Part shown: positions 48,812 to 63,998 of the stretch, in pieces
Layout: every line of letters begins with the position of its first letter
How positions within the stretch are numbered: the stretch's first letter is position 1
Assembly (NCBI RefSeq): GCF_003385955.1
Contig: NZ_QRDW01000001.1
Span: 477,795 to 541,794 of the forward strand
Length of the DNA: 64,000 nt
Direction of reading: 5' to 3'
Source: Aestuariispira insulae
GTDB taxonomy: Bacteria; Pseudomonadota; Alphaproteobacteria; UBA8366; Aestuariispiraceae
Position numbers and translations under genes: made by a program
The notes under the pieces: model-generated
What the model saw: the letters and a program-made list of their open reading frames with translations, nothing else
What the model was told of the DNA's origin: nothing
Databases searched by the model: none

Positions 48812-49079
48812 GTAAAAGATTCCTGCGGGATTTGGCCCCTCAAAATCTGGTATCAATCATGCAAAATCCGCTAAATATTGAAATTTAATTTCACAAAGAA
48901 ACCAATTTGAATATTTTTTAGCGTTCCATCTTTTCTCAGAGCCGTTATGCGTCATTTGCAAGGATGGATCAAGCCTTGCGCATGCCTACCGGAAACCCGA
49001 TACCGGGCCAGTGTTTTCTTGCCCTTCGCCCCTGATTCCCGTATCGATTCCCTATCACGATTTAGCGGGGGGATTCGAA

Positions 49080-49961
49080 ATGGCACAAATGGCAGAGCCC
49101 GAAGTGGAGAGCCGGTCAAATATCATGAAGGCAGCGGCCTGGATGGCGGGTACCCTGCTCTCCTTCGGGGCAATGGCTGTCGGCGGGCGTGAATTGGCAG
49201 GCGAGATCCCCATTTTCCAAACCCTCCTGATCCGGAGCCTGGTCGGCATATTGGTGATTTCCTGCCTGATCAAGTTGCGGGATGTGGCACTCTTTAGAAC
49301 CCATCAGCCGCTGCGCCACCTGGCCCGGAACGGTTTTCACTATGGCGGCCAATATGCTTGGTTTTACGGGATCGGTGTTTTGCCGCTGGCCGAGGTTTTC
49401 GCCATTGAGTTTACCACACCGATCTGGACCGCCCTTTTGGCCGCACTGTTCTTGGGCGAGCGCCTGACCCCGACCCGGATCATTGCCAGTCTGCTCGGTT
49501 TTACCGGGATCATGATGATCTTGCGCCCTGGTTTTGAGGCGATCAGCATCGGTTCCATGGTGGTGCTTGGCGCAGCGCTTGCTTTTTCCGCCAGCAACAC
49601 TGTTACCAAGATGCTGGTCCGGACCGAGGCGGCCGCCACCGTCATTTTCTATATGACGGTGATGCAGGCGGCCTTTTCCCTGATCCCTGCCCTCACCGTC
49701 TGGGTACCGGTTGAAATGCATCACTGGCCCTGGCTGGTGGTTGTGGGTGTCACCGCCGTTTCGGCCCATTATTGCCTTTCCCAGGCCTTAAAGGTTGCCG
49801 ATGCTGCTGTGGTATTGCCGTTTGATTTTCTGCGCCTGCCGCTGATCGCGCTGATTGGTTTTCTGTTCTACCAGGAAGCCATCGATCCCTTCCTGGCTAT
49901 CGGTGCCGGCCTGATCATCATCGGGAATGTGAACAACATCAGAGCGGAGCGGAAGAAATGA
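49080..49961 (+). CDS. EamA/DMT-family transporter
   Basis: A 293-residue protein with ten hydrophobic segments in two EamA halves (first half includes LAEVFAIEFTTPIWTALLAALFLGERL, second half AAVVLPFDFLRLPLIALIGFLFYQEAI), the drug/metabolite transporter superfamily. Substrates range from amino acids to nucleotide sugars. The ATG at 49080 has GGGGGGA about 7 nt upstream; the 23-residue upstream extension is rejected. It is the only sizeable plus-strand unit inside the translation/transcription gene block and overlaps the next gene by 4 nt. Confidence 0.9.
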   Translation: MAQMAEPEVESRSNIMKAAAWMAGTLLSFGAMAVGGRELAGEIPIFQTLLIRSLVGILVISCLIKLRDVALFRTHQPLRHLARNGFHYGGQYAWFYGIGVLPLAEVFAIEFTTPIWTALLAALFLGERLTPTRIIASLLGFTGIMMILRPGFEAISIGSMVVLGAALAFSASNTVTKMLVRTEAAATVIFYMTVMQAAFSLIPALTVWVPVEMHHWPWLVVVGVTAVSAHYCLSQALKVADAAVVLPFDFLRLPLIALIGFLFYQEAIDPFLAIGAGLIIIGNVNNIRAERKK

Positions 49962-50410
49962 AACAAATTGCAGCCGCAGTAATCCTCACGATGATCGCCT
50001 CCTTCCCGGCTAACGGTTTTGCAGAGGAACGAAGAGATTTTTTCACAAGTGAGGAAGTTGCCCGGATCGTAACTTTGGAGGAAAGCATCCCCTGGCAGGA
50101 ACCAATGACAGCTATGGATGAGAAAGCCTCCATAGAGCCTGTTGGGAAGCTCGTCTACGAGGGCCGAACTGTTTTCGTCTATCACTACATGCGTCCCTAT
50201 GGCCAGGTAGGCATGACACAAAGAACACTATTCATCACCCATCGCGGAAACTATCTGGGCCAGTATTACGGCCTTCAACCTCCTGAAAAGATTGAAAACA
50301 ATCTCCTCTATTACGATTTCCCCAAGGAATTTGGTAACACCATCAATGCCCAAAATGGCGTGCCGGAGCGGGTCTGGCTGAACGGCGATATTATCTTACT
50401 AGGCGGCTGA
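49958..50410 (+). CDS. Secreted protein of unknown function
   Basis: 150 residues with a signal peptide (MKQIAAAVILTMIASFPANGFA). The mature part (EERRDFFTSEEVARIVTLEESIPW, then FVYHYMRPYGQVGMTQRTLFITHRGNYLGQYYG) is tyrosine-rich and resembles no domain I can name. It starts at ATGA over the EamA stop, so it is co-translated with the transporter; a shared substrate or stress is conceivable. Confidence 0.7.
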   Translation: MKQIAAAVILTMIASFPANGFAEERRDFFTSEEVARIVTLEESIPWQEPMTAMDEKASIEPVGKLVYEGRTVFVYHYMRPYGQVGMTQRTLFITHRGNYLGQYYGLQPPEKIENNLLYYDFPKEFGNTINAQNGVPERVWLNGDIILLGG

Positions 50411-50450
50411 CAAAGAATGCTGCCCCTGTTGTAGAGGCTGATGTCGTTAC

Positions 50451-50486
50451 AAAAAACCCCCCGGAAGTTTCCTTCCGGGGGGTTTT
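50451..50486. terminator. Bidirectional terminator between the EamA unit and rpoC
   Basis: CCCCCCGGAAG (50457-50467), loop TTTC, CTTCCGGGGGG (50472-50482), with A-run on the left and T-run on the right, ends both converging units. Confidence 0.92.
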
Positions 50487-50509
50487 CATTTTCAAACTTA
50501 CGCCACCTG

Positions 50510-54913
<4,404 letters not shown>

Positions 54914-54952
54914 TCACCTTAATGAGGCTTTGTCTTTTTTGTTAACCGGGAT

Positions 54953-54981
54953 GGGCGGCATCAGGTTCACCGATGCCGCCC
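54953..54981 (-). promoter_or_regulatory. rpoB-rpoC intergenic hairpin
   Basis: GGGCGGCATC pairs perfectly with GATGCCGCCC around a 9-nt loop. No U-run follows directly. A likely RNA processing or stability element. Confidence 0.6.
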
Positions 54982-54988
54982 CTCGCCC

Positions 54989-57900
54989 TTAAATCTCGTC
55001 CTGATGCAGATCCACATTCAGGCCAAGGGACCGAAGTTCCTTGATCAAAACGTTGAAGCTTTCCGGGATACCGGCTTCGAAGTTATCGTCGCCACGGACG
55101 ATGGATTCGTAAACCTTGGTACGACCGGAGACATCATCGGATTTAACCGTTAACATTTCCTGAAGGGTGTAGGCGGCACCGTAGGCTTCCAGAGCCCAGA
55201 CCTCCATCTCACCGAAACGCTGACCACCGAACTGTGCCTTACCACCCAGCGGCTGCTGGGTCACCAGGCTGTACGGGCCGATGGAACGTGCATGGATCTT
55301 GTCATCGACAAGGTGATGCAGTTTCAGCATGTAGATGTAGCCGACCGTTACCGGACGGTCGAAATATTCGCCCGTACGGCCATCAATCAGGCGGGCCTGG
55401 CCACTGGTGTTGAGACCAGCGCGTTCCAACCATTTGTTGATGTCTTCCTCACGCGCACCATCAAATACCGGCGTTGCGATCGGAACCCCTTTGGACAGGT
55501 TGGTTGCCAGTTCAACAACGTCTTTCTCTTCATAGCCTTTCAGCTGTTCGGAGATCGCCTCGTCGCTGTAGGCACCGTCGATCACGCCACGCAGGCTTTC
55601 CACATTGCCGTCGGTCTTATAAACGCTCAATGCATCGTTGATCTGCAGACCAAGACCGGCACATGCCCAACCCAGATGGGTTTCAAGAATCTGCCCCACG
55701 TTCATACGGGACGGAACGCCAAGCGGGTTCAAAACGATGTCAACCGGGGTACCGTCTTCCAGATACGGCATATCCTCGATCGGCATGATGCGGGAGATCA
55801 CACCTTTGTTCCCGTGACGGCCGGCCATTTTGTCACCCGGCTGCAGCTTACGCTTCACAGCCACGAAGACTTTGACCATTTTCATCACGCCCGGCGGCAA
55901 CTCGTCACCAGCCTGAACCTTGTCAACCTTATCGTCAAAGCGGTCATTCACACGTGCAATGGAATCGTCGAACTGTTTCTTCAGCAATTCCAGTGCATCG
56001 TTAACAGCTTCATCTTCAAGCACGATCTGGCGCCAATGAACGGTGGTGAACTGATCCAGCAGCTCTTCATTCAATTTTGCGCCCTTGTCCATGCCGGACG
56101 GGCCGCTGGCGATTTTCTGGCCGTCAACCATTTCCAGGAAACGGTTACGGAAAGAACGTTCCAGGATCGCTTTTTCGTCATCGCGGTCTTTCGCGAGACG
56201 TTCGATTTCAGCGCGTTCGATCGCCAACGCACGTTCGTCCTTGTCGATACCCCGGCGGGAGAAGACACGGACCTCAACAACGGTGCCACGGTCGCCCGGC
56301 GGAACACGCAAGGAGGTGTCACGTACGTCAGATGCCTTTTCACCGAAAATCGCCCGCAGCAGTTTTTCTTCCGGGGTCATCGGGCTTTCGCCCTTCGGGG
56401 TCACCTTACCGACCAGAATGTCACCGGCTTTCACCTCGGCACCGATATAGACAATACCGGCCTCATCGAGGTTTTTCAGCGCTTCTTCACCGACGTTGGG
56501 AATGTCACGGGTGATTTCTTCCTGACCCAGCTTGGTATCGCGGGCCATGATTTCAAATTCCTCAATATGGATTGAGGTGAAGACATCGTCTTTCACGATG
56601 TTTTCGGAAATCAGGATGGAATCCTCAAAGTTATACCCATTCCACGGCATAAACGCGACCAGCACGTTCCGGCCAAGCGCCAATTCACCAAGCTGGGTAG
56701 ACGGGCCGTCCGCGATGATGTCGCCCGCTTCGATCCGGTCACCGACTTTCACCAGCGGACGCTGGGTGATGCAGGTATTCTGGTTGGAACGCTGGAACTT
56801 CATCAGGTTGTAGATATCAACACCGGATTCATGCGCCTCGGTGGTCTCGGTCATCCGGATCACGATACGGGTACCGTCGATCTGGTCAACCACACCGGAG
56901 CGCTTGGCAACGATGGCAACACCGGAATCTTTTGCAACACGCGCTTCCATGCCGGTACCGACCAGCGGAGACTGAGCCTGCAGCAGCGGAACCGCCTGAC
57001 GCTGCATGTTCGAGCCCATGAGAGCACGGTTCGCGTCATCGTTTTCCAGGAAGGGGATCAGGGCTGCTGCCACGGATACCAGCTGGCGCGGAGAGACGTC
57101 AACAAGGTCAATATCTTCGCCACGGGCCACAAGATAGTCACCACGGGCACGGCAGTTTACGAGATCTTCCTCGAAACGCATGTCCTTAGTCACAGGCGCG
57201 TTCGCCTGAGCGATTGTGTAGTGGCCTTCGTCCATGGCGGACATGTAGATCACCTCATCGGTCACCTTACCATCAATGACCTTACGGTAGGGTGCTTCGA
57301 TGAAACCATAGGGATTCACACGCGCAAAGGTCGCAAGGCTGTTGATCAGACCGATGTTCGGACCTTCAGGGGTCTCAATCGGGCAGATACGACCATAATG
57401 AGTCGGATGAACGTCACGAACCTCAAAGCCGGCGCGCTCACGGGTCAGACCGCCTGGGCCAAGCGCCGACAGGCGGCGTTTGTGCGTAACCTCAGAAAGC
57501 GGATTGGTCTGATCCATGAACTGGCTGAGCTGGGAAGACCCGAAGAACTCACGGATCGCAGCCGCAGCCGGTTTTGCATTGATCAGGTCATGCGGCATGA
57601 CGCTGTCGATATCAACAGAGCTCATGCGTTCGCGGATCGCACGTTCCATGCGCAGCAGACCGACACGGTACTGGTTTTCCATCAATTCGCCGACTGAACG
57701 GACACGACGGTTGCCGAGATGGTCAATGTCGTCGATCTCGCCCTTGCCGTCTTTCAGGTCAATCAGGATGCGCAGGATGGAGAGGATGTCTTCCTTGCGA
57801 AGCGTCCGCTGGGTATCCGGCACACCGTCCTGCCCAAAGCCAAGGCGGGAATTCATCTTCACGCGACCAACGGAAGAGAGGTCATAGCGCTCGGAATCAA

Positions 57901-59167
57901 AGAACAGGCCGTTGAACAGCGCTTCCGCGGTATCCAATGTCGGCGGCTCACCCGGACGCATGACGCGATAGATGTCGATCAGCGCATCGTCACGGTTTTC
58001 ATTCTTGTCCGCCATAACGGTGTTGCGCAGATACGGACCAACAGCAACATCGTCAATTGCCAGAGTCGTCAGTTTCTTGTGACCGTTATCCAGCAGGGTT
58101 TCCAGCAGATCTTCGGTGATTTCGTCACCGGCTTCCGCCAACACCAGACCGGTGGTCTCGTTGATCATGTCTTCTGCCAGATAGCGGCCCAAAAGCTCGC
58201 CCTCGGAGGCTACAACATCCTTCAGGCCGGCTTCTTCAAGCTTCTTGATCGTGCGCGGGGTGATCTTGGAGCCGTTTTCGGCAACCACTTCACCAGAGCG
58301 CGCATCAATCAGGTCCCGTTCCAGTTTGACGCCTTTAAAGCGTGCTTCGGAGAACGGGGTTTTCCAGCCTTTTGCCGTGTGGGAATAAACCACCTGGCCA
58401 TAGAAATAGTTCAGGATCTCTTCCGGGGACATGCCAACCGCATTCACCGGATCGAAATCTTGGCCCGCTTCAACAGCTTTCGCGCGCTTCTTGGCTGTCT
58501 CTTCATTGTCGAGCGCCATCAGCAGCGTGGTCACCGGCAGTTTCCGGCGACGGTCGATACGGACATACATCAGATCCTTGGCATCAAATTCAAAGTCGAG
58601 CCAGGAACCACGGTAAGGAATAACACGGGCGGCAAACAGGTATTTACCAGAAGAATGGGTTTTGCCCTTGTCATGATCAAAGAACACGCCGGGGGACCGG
58701 TGCATCTGGGAAACGATTACACGTTCGGTGCCGTTAATCACAAAGGTACCGTGCGCGGTCATCAGCGGCAGGTCGCCCATATAGACGTCCTGCTCCTTGA
58801 TGTCGCGGATGGAACGGGCACCGGTATCTTCATCAACATCCCAGACGACGAGGCGCAGGGTGACTTTCAGCGGCGCTGCATAGGTGATACCGCGCTGCTG
58901 GCATTCTTCAACATCGTATTTCGGCTGTTCAAGATCGTATTTGACGAATTCGAGCTGGCTACGCTCTGAAAAATCCTTGATAGGAAATACGCCTTTGAAA
59001 ACTTCCTGGAGACCGACATCATTCCGGTCATTGGCAACAACACCTTCCTGAAGAAAAGCGTCGTAGGAAGTCTTTTGAACCTCAATCAGGTTCGGCATTT
59101 GGGCAACTTCAGTCAGACGTCCGAAGCTTTTACGAATTTTTTTCCGTCCCGTATACGACTTGGCCAT
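54989..59167 (-). CDS. rpoB: RNA polymerase beta subunit
   Basis: 1392 residues from ATG 59167 ([16 protein letters not shown]), with GAGGA 6 nt upstream; a GTG 15 nt further up is a possible alternative. The rifampicin region reads [14 protein letters not shown] and [14 protein letters not shown], with the Asp, His and Ser positions associated with resistance unmutated. The flap and C-terminal clamp (ending in [15 protein letters not shown]) are intact. Confidence 0.98.
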   Translation of the reverse strand: MAKSYTGRKKIRKSFGRLTEVAQMPNLIEVQKTSYDAFLQEGVVANDRNDVGLQEVFKGVFPIKDFSERSQLEFVKYDLEQPKYDVEECQQRGITYAAPLKVTLRLVVWDVDEDTGARSIRDIKEQDVYMGDLPLMTAHGTFVINGTERVIVSQMHRSPGVFFDHDKGKTHSSGKYLFAARVIPYRGSWLDFEFDAKDLMYVRIDRRRKLPVTTLLMALDNEETAKKRAKAVEAGQDFDPVNAVGMSPEEILNYFYGQVVYSHTAKGWKTPFSEARFKGVKLERDLIDARSGEVVAENGSKITPRTIKKLEEAGLKDVVASEGELLGRYLAEDMINETTGLVLAEAGDEITEDLLETLLDNGHKKLTTLAIDDVAVGPYLRNTVMADKNENRDDALIDIYRVMRPGEPPTLDTAEALFNGLFFDSERYDLSSVGRVKMNSRLGFGQDGVPDTQRTLRKEDILSILRILIDLKDGKGEIDDIDHLGNRRVRSVGELMENQYRVGLLRMERAIRERMSSVDIDSVMPHDLINAKPAAAAIREFFGSSQLSQFMDQTNPLSEVTHKRRLSALGPGGLTRERAGFEVRDVHPTHYGRICPIETPEGPNIGLINSLATFARVNPYGFIEAPYRKVIDGKVTDEVIYMSAMDEGHYTIAQANAPVTKDMRFEEDLVNCRARGDYLVARGEDIDLVDVSPRQLVSVAAALIPFLENDDANRALMGSNMQRQAVPLLQAQSPLVGTGMEARVAKDSGVAIVAKRSGVVDQIDGTRIVIRMTETTEAHESGVDIYNLMKFQRSNQNTCITQRPLVKVGDRIEAGDIIADGPSTQLGELALGRNVLVAFMPWNGYNFEDSILISENIVKDDVFTSIHIEEFEIMARDTKLGQEEITRDIPNVGEEALKNLDEAGIVYIGAEVKAGDILVGKVTPKGESPMTPEEKLLRAIFGEKASDVRDTSLRVPPGDRGTVVEVRVFSRRGIDKDERALAIERAEIERLAKDRDDEKAILERSFRNRFLEMVDGQKIASGPSGMDKGAKLNEELLDQFTTVHWRQIVLEDEAVNDALELLKKQFDDSIARVNDRFDDKVDKVQAGDELPPGVMKMVKVFVAVKRKLQPGDKMAGRHGNKGVISRIMPIEDMPYLEDGTPVDIVLNPLGVPSRMNVGQILETHLGWACAGLGLQINDALSVYKTDGNVESLRGVIDGAYSDEAISEQLKGYEEKDVVELATNLSKGVPIATPVFDGAREEDINKWLERAGLNTSGQARLIDGRTGEYFDRPVTVGYIYMLKLHHLVDDKIHARSIGPYSLVTQQPLGGKAQFGGQRFGEMEVWALEAYGAAYTLQEMLTVKSDDVSGRTKVYESIVRGDDNFEAGIPESFNVLIKELRSLGLNVDLHQDEI

Positions 59168-59248
59168 TGTGTTCCTCGTCACCTAACGTCTCGCCCGTTG
59201 ATCCGGGCTGTCTCACATGGATTTTTGAAGGCCCCATGTAGAAAGCCT

Positions 59249-59333
59249 AAAACGCCTCCGAAACCAGAGGCGCGTCGAGGGGCAACACCATAACAGGTGC
59301 GCCCCTCTTGTACGCTCGCTGCCCTGGGGCAGC
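59249..59333 (-). promoter_or_regulatory. Triple-hairpin rplL-rpoB attenuator region
   Basis: Three stems in transcription order: GCTGCCC/GGGCAGC (59318-59333), GAGGGGC/GCCCCTC with inner GCACC/GGTGT (59277-59307), and CGCCTC/GAGGCG followed by TTTT (59249-59272). Enteric bacteria have a partial terminator here that lowers rpoBC expression relative to ribosomal proteins; the last stem fits that role. Confidence 0.7.
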
Positions 59334-59341
59334 AAAGAAAC

Positions 59342-59719
59342 TTACTTGAGCTCGACGGTTGCGCCAGCTTCTTCCAGTTTCTTTTTGATTTCTTCGGCTT
59401 CGGCCTTAGCAGCGCCTTCTTTGACCGGGCTCGGAGCGCCTTCGACCAATTCTTTCGCTTCTTTCAGACCCAGACCGGTGATCGCACGAACTTCTTTGAT
59501 CACGTTGATCTTTTTGTCGCCGGCAGAAGCCAGAACAACATCAAAAGAGTCTTTTTCTTCAGCAGCGGCGCCAGCATCAGCACCACCAGCAACAGCAGCA
59601 ACAGCTACCGGTGCAGCGGCAGAAACGCCCCACTCTTCTTCCAGTTTCTTAGACAGTTCTGCAGCTTCCAGAACGGTCAGTTTAGACAGCTCTTCAACGA
59701 GCTTATCGAGATCAGCCAT
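59342..59719 (-). CDS. rplL: 50S ribosomal protein L7/L12
   Basis: 125 residues: N-terminal dimerisation helix ([20 protein letters not shown]), Ala/Gly-rich hinge (about 37-55), C-terminal domain for factor binding ([18 protein letters not shown]). AGGAG precedes the ATG. Confidence 0.98.
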   Translation of the reverse strand: MADLDKLVEELSKLTVLEAAELSKKLEEEWGVSAAAPVAVAAVAGGADAGAAAEEKDSFDVVLASAGDKKINVIKEVRAITGLGLKEAKELVEGAPSPVKEGAAKAEAEEIKKKLEEAGATVELK

Positions 59720-59770
59720 TGTATTAACTCCTAGGCATAAAAACTAAGTTGGTATCCAAACTGCAAAAAA

Positions 59771-60280
59771 TTAGTTTGAGGAACCGTAGGCACTGAAAAC
59801 GCGGGCCAACTGGCCAGCCGGTGCCTGAAGAACGCCTGCAACCTTCGTGGCCGGAGCCTGAAGGACGCCAACGATCTTGCCGCGCAGTTCGTCGAGCGAC
59901 GGCAATTTGGCGAGGGCCTGTACCTGGTCCACGTCAAGTGCCTGTTCGCCCATGCCACCAGCGACGATCTGCAATTTTTCATTCTTCTTGGAGAATTCAG
60001 CAGAAACCTTAGCGGCCGCTACCGGATCATCAGAGAATGCAATTGCAGTCGGGCCAGTGAACTGGTCGGCCAGATGCTCAAACTTAGTACCTTTCAGAGC
60101 CAGCTGTGCGAGGGTGTTTTTGGTTACCTTGAAACCGGCACCCGCCTCACGCATCTGAGTCCGAAGTTCCGAAACCTCACCAACGGTCAGGCCGGATTGC
60201 TGGGTTACAACAACCAGGCTGGCATTGGAGAAAGTTTCGTGCAGCTCGGCGACCAGCTTTTCCTTTTTTGAACGGTCCAC
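59771..60280 (-). CDS. rplJ: 50S ribosomal protein L10
   Basis: 169 residues (MDRSKKEKLVAELHETFSNA), the base of the L7/L12 stalk. Start is GTG at 60280 with GGAG upstream. Long C-terminal helix for L7/L12 binding is at about 130-165. Confidence 0.97.
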   Translation of the reverse strand: MDRSKKEKLVAELHETFSNASLVVVTQQSGLTVGEVSELRTQMREAGAGFKVTKNTLAQLALKGTKFEHLADQFTGPTAIAFSDDPVAAAKVSAEFSKKNEKLQIVAGGMGEQALDVDQVQALAKLPSLDELRGKIVGVLQAPATKVAGVLQAPAGQLARVFSAYGSSN

Positions 60281-60572
60281 TGATCGTCTCCGCTTTTTGG
60301 CCGCGCCCCATGAAAGAAGCTAACGGCCGGTTCTAACATTAGACCGGAAACAACCATGTTCCCGATCCGCCTTTCCTGCCCGGAGGAATGGCTCCAGACG
60401 GTTGCCCGTCTTGAGAATACCTTTCCACCTATCTACTGGCGGCTCTTCATTTTTAAGCCCCTTGACGGAAATCCGTCTCAAGGTCACCACACAGTCTTGG
60501 ACAGGTTGCAGGGAATGTTACTTCCCTGCTTGCGGCCGGGCGAACCCGGCCACAAACTCTTGCATGAAACGC
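60281..60572 (-). promoter_or_regulatory. rplJL leader
   Basis: 292 nt without a gene between rplA and rplJ, the place of the L10 autoregulatory leader in other bacteria. Stems: GGCCGGG/CCCGGCC with loop CGAA (60534-60551), GCAGGGAA/TTCCCTGC (60508-60529), and CCTTGA/TCAAGG with inner CGGA/TCCG near 60460-60485. Control by L10-L12 binding is expected by analogy. Confidence 0.6.
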
Positions 60573-61274
60573 TTATGCGGTTTCCAGCGCAGACGCGAGG
60601 TCAATTTTGACACCCGGGCCCATGGTGGAAGAAATCGCACCGCGTTTCATGTAGGTGCCTTTGGCGCCGGACGGACGAGCCGCCTGGATCGCTTTAACAA
60701 AAGCACGCACATTTTCTACCAACTGCTCTTCAGAGAAGCTGGCCTTGCCGACGCCGGCGTGGATGATGCCGTTCTTTTCCGCACGGAACTGAACTTCACC
60801 GCCCTTGGCAGCCTTAACAGCGTCAGCCACATTCGGGGTAACGGTACCCAGCTTCGGGTTCGGCATCAGGTTACGCGGACCGAGCACTTTACCCAGACGA
60901 CCAACAACCGCCATCATGTCAGGAGACGCGATGCAGCGTTCGAAATCCAGCATACCGCCCTGAACCTGTTCCATCAGGTCTTCCGCACCAACGATGTCGG
61001 CACCAGCAGCTTTCGCTTCTTCAGCTTTGTCGCCACGGGCGAACACAGCAACACGAACGGTCTTGCCCGTGCCGTTCGGCAGAGCAACAACGCCGCGGAC
61101 CTGCTGGTCGGCGTGACGGGGATCGATGCCAAGGTTCAGAGAAACCTCAATGGTTTCATCGAACTTTGCAGTGGCACCGGCTTTAACAGCCTTAACAGCT
61201 TCTTCGAGGGCGACCAGGGCGTTGCGGTCGATACCTTCGTAGGCCTTTTTCAGGCGCTTACCGATCTTCGCCAT
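60573..61274 (-). CDS. rplA: 50S ribosomal protein L1
   Basis: 233 residues; [11 protein letters not shown] and [20 protein letters not shown] are L1 signatures. It forms the mobile stalk at the E site and represses the L11 operon in many bacteria. Confidence 0.98.
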   Translation of the reverse strand: MAKIGKRLKKAYEGIDRNALVALEEAVKAVKAGATAKFDETIEVSLNLGIDPRHADQQVRGVVALPNGTGKTVRVAVFARGDKAEEAKAAGADIVGAEDLMEQVQGGMLDFERCIASPDMMAVVGRLGKVLGPRNLMPNPKLGTVTPNVADAVKAAKGGEVQFRAEKNGIIHAGVGKASFSEEQLVENVRAFVKAIQAARPSGAKGTYMKRGAISSTMGPGVKIDLASALETA

Positions 61275-61279
61275 ATCCC

Positions 61280-61708
61280 TTACTCCTCGACTTCCAGACC
61301 CATGGAGCGCGCAGAACCAGCAATCGAGTTCATAGCGGCTTCAACGGTCACAGCATTCATGTCCTTCAGCTTGGCTTCTGCGATTTCGCGGATCTGAGCT
61401 TGGGTCACTTTACCGATCTTGTTTTTGTTCGGCTCGCCGGAACCTTTTTTCACGCCAGCGGCTTTCTTCAAGAAGAAGGATGCCGGCGGAGTCTTGGTGA
61501 CGAAGTCGAAGCTGCGATCTTCATAGGCGGTAATCACAACCGGAGTGGGCGTACCAGCATCCAGGCTCTGAGTTGCCGCGTTGAAGGCTTTACAGAATTC
61601 CATAATGTTAATACCGCGCTGACCCAGCGCAGGACCAACCGGCGGCGACGGGTTCGCTTGGCCGGCCGGGATTTCGAGCTTAATGTAGCCCGCAATTTTC
61701 TTAGCCAT
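61280..61708 (-). CDS. rplK: 50S ribosomal protein L11
   Basis: 142 residues; [20 protein letters not shown] is the invariant proline-rich N-terminus. It supports factor-dependent GTPase action and the stringent response. Five bp separate it from rplA. Confidence 0.98.
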   Translation of the reverse strand: MAKKIAGYIKLEIPAGQANPSPPVGPALGQRGINIMEFCKAFNAATQSLDAGTPTPVVITAYEDRSFDFVTKTPPASFFLKKAAGVKKGSGEPNKNKIGKVTQAQIREIAEAKLKDMNAVTVEAAMNSIAGSARSMGLEVEE

Positions 61709-61843
61709 ATCGCTCTCTTTTCCGAGTACGTTACGCGGTACGATGCCCCAGGTCTTTGAGGATCATCTCCCGCATAAATTTGAAGGTCGTCTTTTACTTG
61801 ACAAAAACCGAAACGTAAAGTCCTGGTTTCAAACTCCTAAAAA

Positions 61844-62374
61844 TCAGAGTTTATCCACCTGACCGTACTCCAGCTCAACCGGTGTCGCACGACCAAAGAT
61901 CGACACGGTTACTTTCAAGCGCGCACGCTCTTCATCCACCTCTTCAACAAGACCGTTGAAGGAAGCAAACGGGCCATCACTGACACGAACCTGCTCACCC
62001 ACTTCAAAGGAGACGGAGGGCTTCGGCCGCTCAACGCCTTCTTGAACTTGATGCAAGATCCGATCGGCCTCTTTCTGGCTGATCGGGCTCGGCTTTTTAC
62101 CACTCCCCAGGAAACCGGTCACCTTCGGCGTATTGGAAACCAGATGCCAGGACAGGTCATTCATCTCCATATTGGCCAGGATATAGCCCGGGAAGAATTT
62201 GCGCTCTGCACTGACTTTTTGCCCGCGGCGCATTTCCGTCACTTCTTCAGTCGGCACAAGAACATCTTCAATCAGGTCTTCCATACCGGCAGCAGCCACC
62301 TGCTCCTTGATGGATTCCGCGACTTTTTTCTCAAAGCCGGAATAGACATGAACGACATACCAACGCTTAGCCAA
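61844..62374 (-). CDS. nusG: Transcription termination/antitermination factor NusG
   Basis: 176 residues. NGN domain (RWYVVHVYSGFEKKVAESI ... FFPGYILANMEM) and C-terminal KOW domain (FEVGEQVRVSDGPFASFNG). I set the start at TTG 62374 (M-A-K-R-W-Y), 7 nt after GGAG; a second TTG at 62392 would place that ribosome binding site inside the gene. It couples RNA polymerase to Rho or ribosome. Confidence 0.95.
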   Translation of the reverse strand: MAKRWYVVHVYSGFEKKVAESIKEQVAAAGMEDLIEDVLVPTEEVTEMRRGQKVSAERKFFPGYILANMEMNDLSWHLVSNTPKVTGFLGSGKKPSPISQKEADRILHQVQEGVERPKPSVSFEVGEQVRVSDGPFASFNGLVEEVDEERARLKVTVSIFGRATPVELEYGQVDKL

Positions 62375-62421
62375 CTTAATTCTCCACCCCAAATGGGTTA
62401 TTCAAAAAACCGGCTAATCTT

Positions 62422-62610
62422 TTAGCCGATGATCAACTGGACCCCGGAAGAGATCACCCAGTCGACAAAAAGGAAGAAGAGGGACATGAATGTCACCATG
62501 ACAAACACCATCAGTGTCGCAACACCGGTTTCCTTACGGGTCGGCCAGGTCACTTTTTTAGCTTCCTGACGGACTTCACGAACAAACTTAGCAGGTGATG
62601 TTTTTGCCAT
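62422..62610 (-). CDS. secE: Preprotein translocase subunit SecE
   Basis: 62 residues: short amphipathic segment (FVREVRQEAKKVTWPTRKET) and one transmembrane helix, the minimal form of SecE. It clamps SecY. It lies 47 bp upstream of nusG. Confidence 0.96.
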   Translation of the reverse strand: MAKTSPAKFVREVRQEAKKVTWPTRKETGVATLMVFVMVTFMSLFFLFVDWVISSGVQLIIG

Positions 62611-62656
62611 GTACCTTCGACCTATTACCGCCCAGAGGCAGACACCTCTAAGCGGC

Positions 62657-62700
62657 TTGACTTCCTAAGTCAACCGGTCAGATTGAAAAATCTGACCGGT
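62657..62700 (-). promoter_or_regulatory. Tandem hairpins between tRNA-Trp and secE
   Basis: TTGACTT/AAGTCAA with loop CCT (62657-62673) abuts ACCGGTCAGATT/AATCTGACCGGT with loop GAAA (62673-62700), sharing one base. No U-run follows on the minus strand, so processing of the tRNA-secE transcript is more likely than termination. Confidence 0.6.
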
Positions 62701-62714
62701 CAACCTTGCAGAAC

Positions 62715-62790
62715 TGGCAGGGGCAGTAGGATTCGAACCCACGGCCTACGGTTTTGGAGACCGTCGCTCTACCAACTGAGCTATACCCCT
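62715..62790 (-). tRNA. tRNA-Trp (anticodon CCA)
   Basis: 76 nt with encoded CCA. Acceptor AGGGGTA/TGCCCCT, D stem GCTC/GAGC, anticodon stem ACGGT/ACCGT with loop CTCCAAA, anticodon CCA; T loop TTCGAAT. It lies between tuf copy 2 and secE, a common arrangement. Confidence 0.97.
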
Positions 62791-62807
62791 ACGTAACCTT
62801 CTATAAC

Positions 62808-63998
62808 TTAAGCGCTGATGCTGGCAACAACGCCAGCGCCAACAGTGCGGCCACCTTCGCGGATTGCGAAACGCAGACCTGCGTCCATGGCGATCGGAGC
62901 GATCAGCTCAACGTCCATGGTGATGTTGTCACCCGGCATAACCATCTCGGTGCCTTCCGGCAGGACGACGGAACCGGTAACGTCCGTGGTACGGAAATAG
63001 AACTGCGGACGATAGTTCGAGAAGAACGGGGTGTGACGACCACCTTCTTCTTTGGTCAGGATGTAGCACTCGCACTTGAACTTGGTGTGCGGGGTGATGG
63101 AACCCGGCTTGGCCAGAACCTGGCCACGCTCTACATCTTCACGGCCAACGCCACGCAGCAGCGCGCCGATGTTGTCGCCAGCTTCACCGCTATCCAGCAG
63201 CATACGGACCATTTCAACTCCGGTGCAGGTGGTTTTCTGGGTGTCACGGATACCAACGATTTCGATCTCGTCGCCTACGTTCACCTTACCGGTTTCAACA
63301 CGACCGGTAACAACGGTACCACGACCGGAGATGGAGAACACGTCCTCGATCGGCATCAGGAAGTCCTGGTCAACCGGACGGTCCGGCTGCGGGATGTATT
63401 CGTCAACGGCTTTCATCAGCTCGAGGATCTTCTCTTTACCGATGTTGTCGTCGCGACCTTCCAGAGCCGCCAGGGCGGAACCGGCGATGATCGGAATATC
63501 GTCACCCGGGAAGTCGTAGGAGCTCAGCAGCTCACGAACTTCCATTTCAACCAGCTCCAGCAGCTCTTCATCGTCAACCTGGTCAACTTTGTTCAGGAAG
63601 ACAACCAGGGCCGGAACGCCAACCTGGCGCGCCAGAAGGATGTGCTCGCGGGTCTGCGGCATCGGGCCGTCAGCAGCGTTAACAACCAGGATCGCACCAT
63701 CCATCTGAGCCGCACCGGTGATCATGTTTTTCACATAGTCAGCATGGCCCGGGCAGTCGACGTGCGCATAGTGGCGACCTTCGGTCTCATATTCAACGTG
63801 GGCGGTGTTAATGGTGATACCGCGCTCACGCTCTTCCGGTGCTTTGTCGATGTCGGCGAAATCGGTAGCGGCACCGCCACCTGCTTCTGCCAGAACTTTG
63901 GTGATTGCAGCGGTCAGCGTGGTTTTACCATGGTCAACGTGACCAACGGTGCCGACGTTACAATGCGGTTTTGTACGCTCAAACTTTTCTTTAGCCAT
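62808..63998 (-). CDS. tuf: Elongation factor Tu (copy 2)
   Basis: 396 residues, almost identical to copy 1 at DNA level. It has the usual Thr at 259 but Val at 264 and Met at 266, where copy 1 and EF-Tu in general have Phe and Lys. Identity extends a few bases past the stop. The promoter is beyond the window edge. Co-transcription with tRNA-Trp 17 bp downstream is likely. Confidence 0.97.
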   Translation of the reverse strand: MAKEKFERTKPHCNVGTVGHVDHGKTTLTAAITKVLAEAGGGAATDFADIDKAPEERERGITINTAHVEYETEGRHYAHVDCPGHADYVKNMITGAAQMDGAILVVNAADGPMPQTREHILLARQVGVPALVVFLNKVDQVDDEELLELVEMEVRELLSSYDFPGDDIPIIAGSALAALEGRDDNIGKEKILELMKAVDEYIPQPDRPVDQDFLMPIEDVFSISGRGTVVTGRVETGKVNVGDEIEIVGIRDTQKTTCTGVEMVRMLLDSGEAGDNIGALLRGVGREDVERGQVLAKPGSITPHTKFKCECYILTKEEGGRHTPFFSNYRPQFYFRTTDVTGSVVLPEGTEMVMPGDNITMDVELIAPIAMDAGLRFAIREGGRTVGAGVVASISA

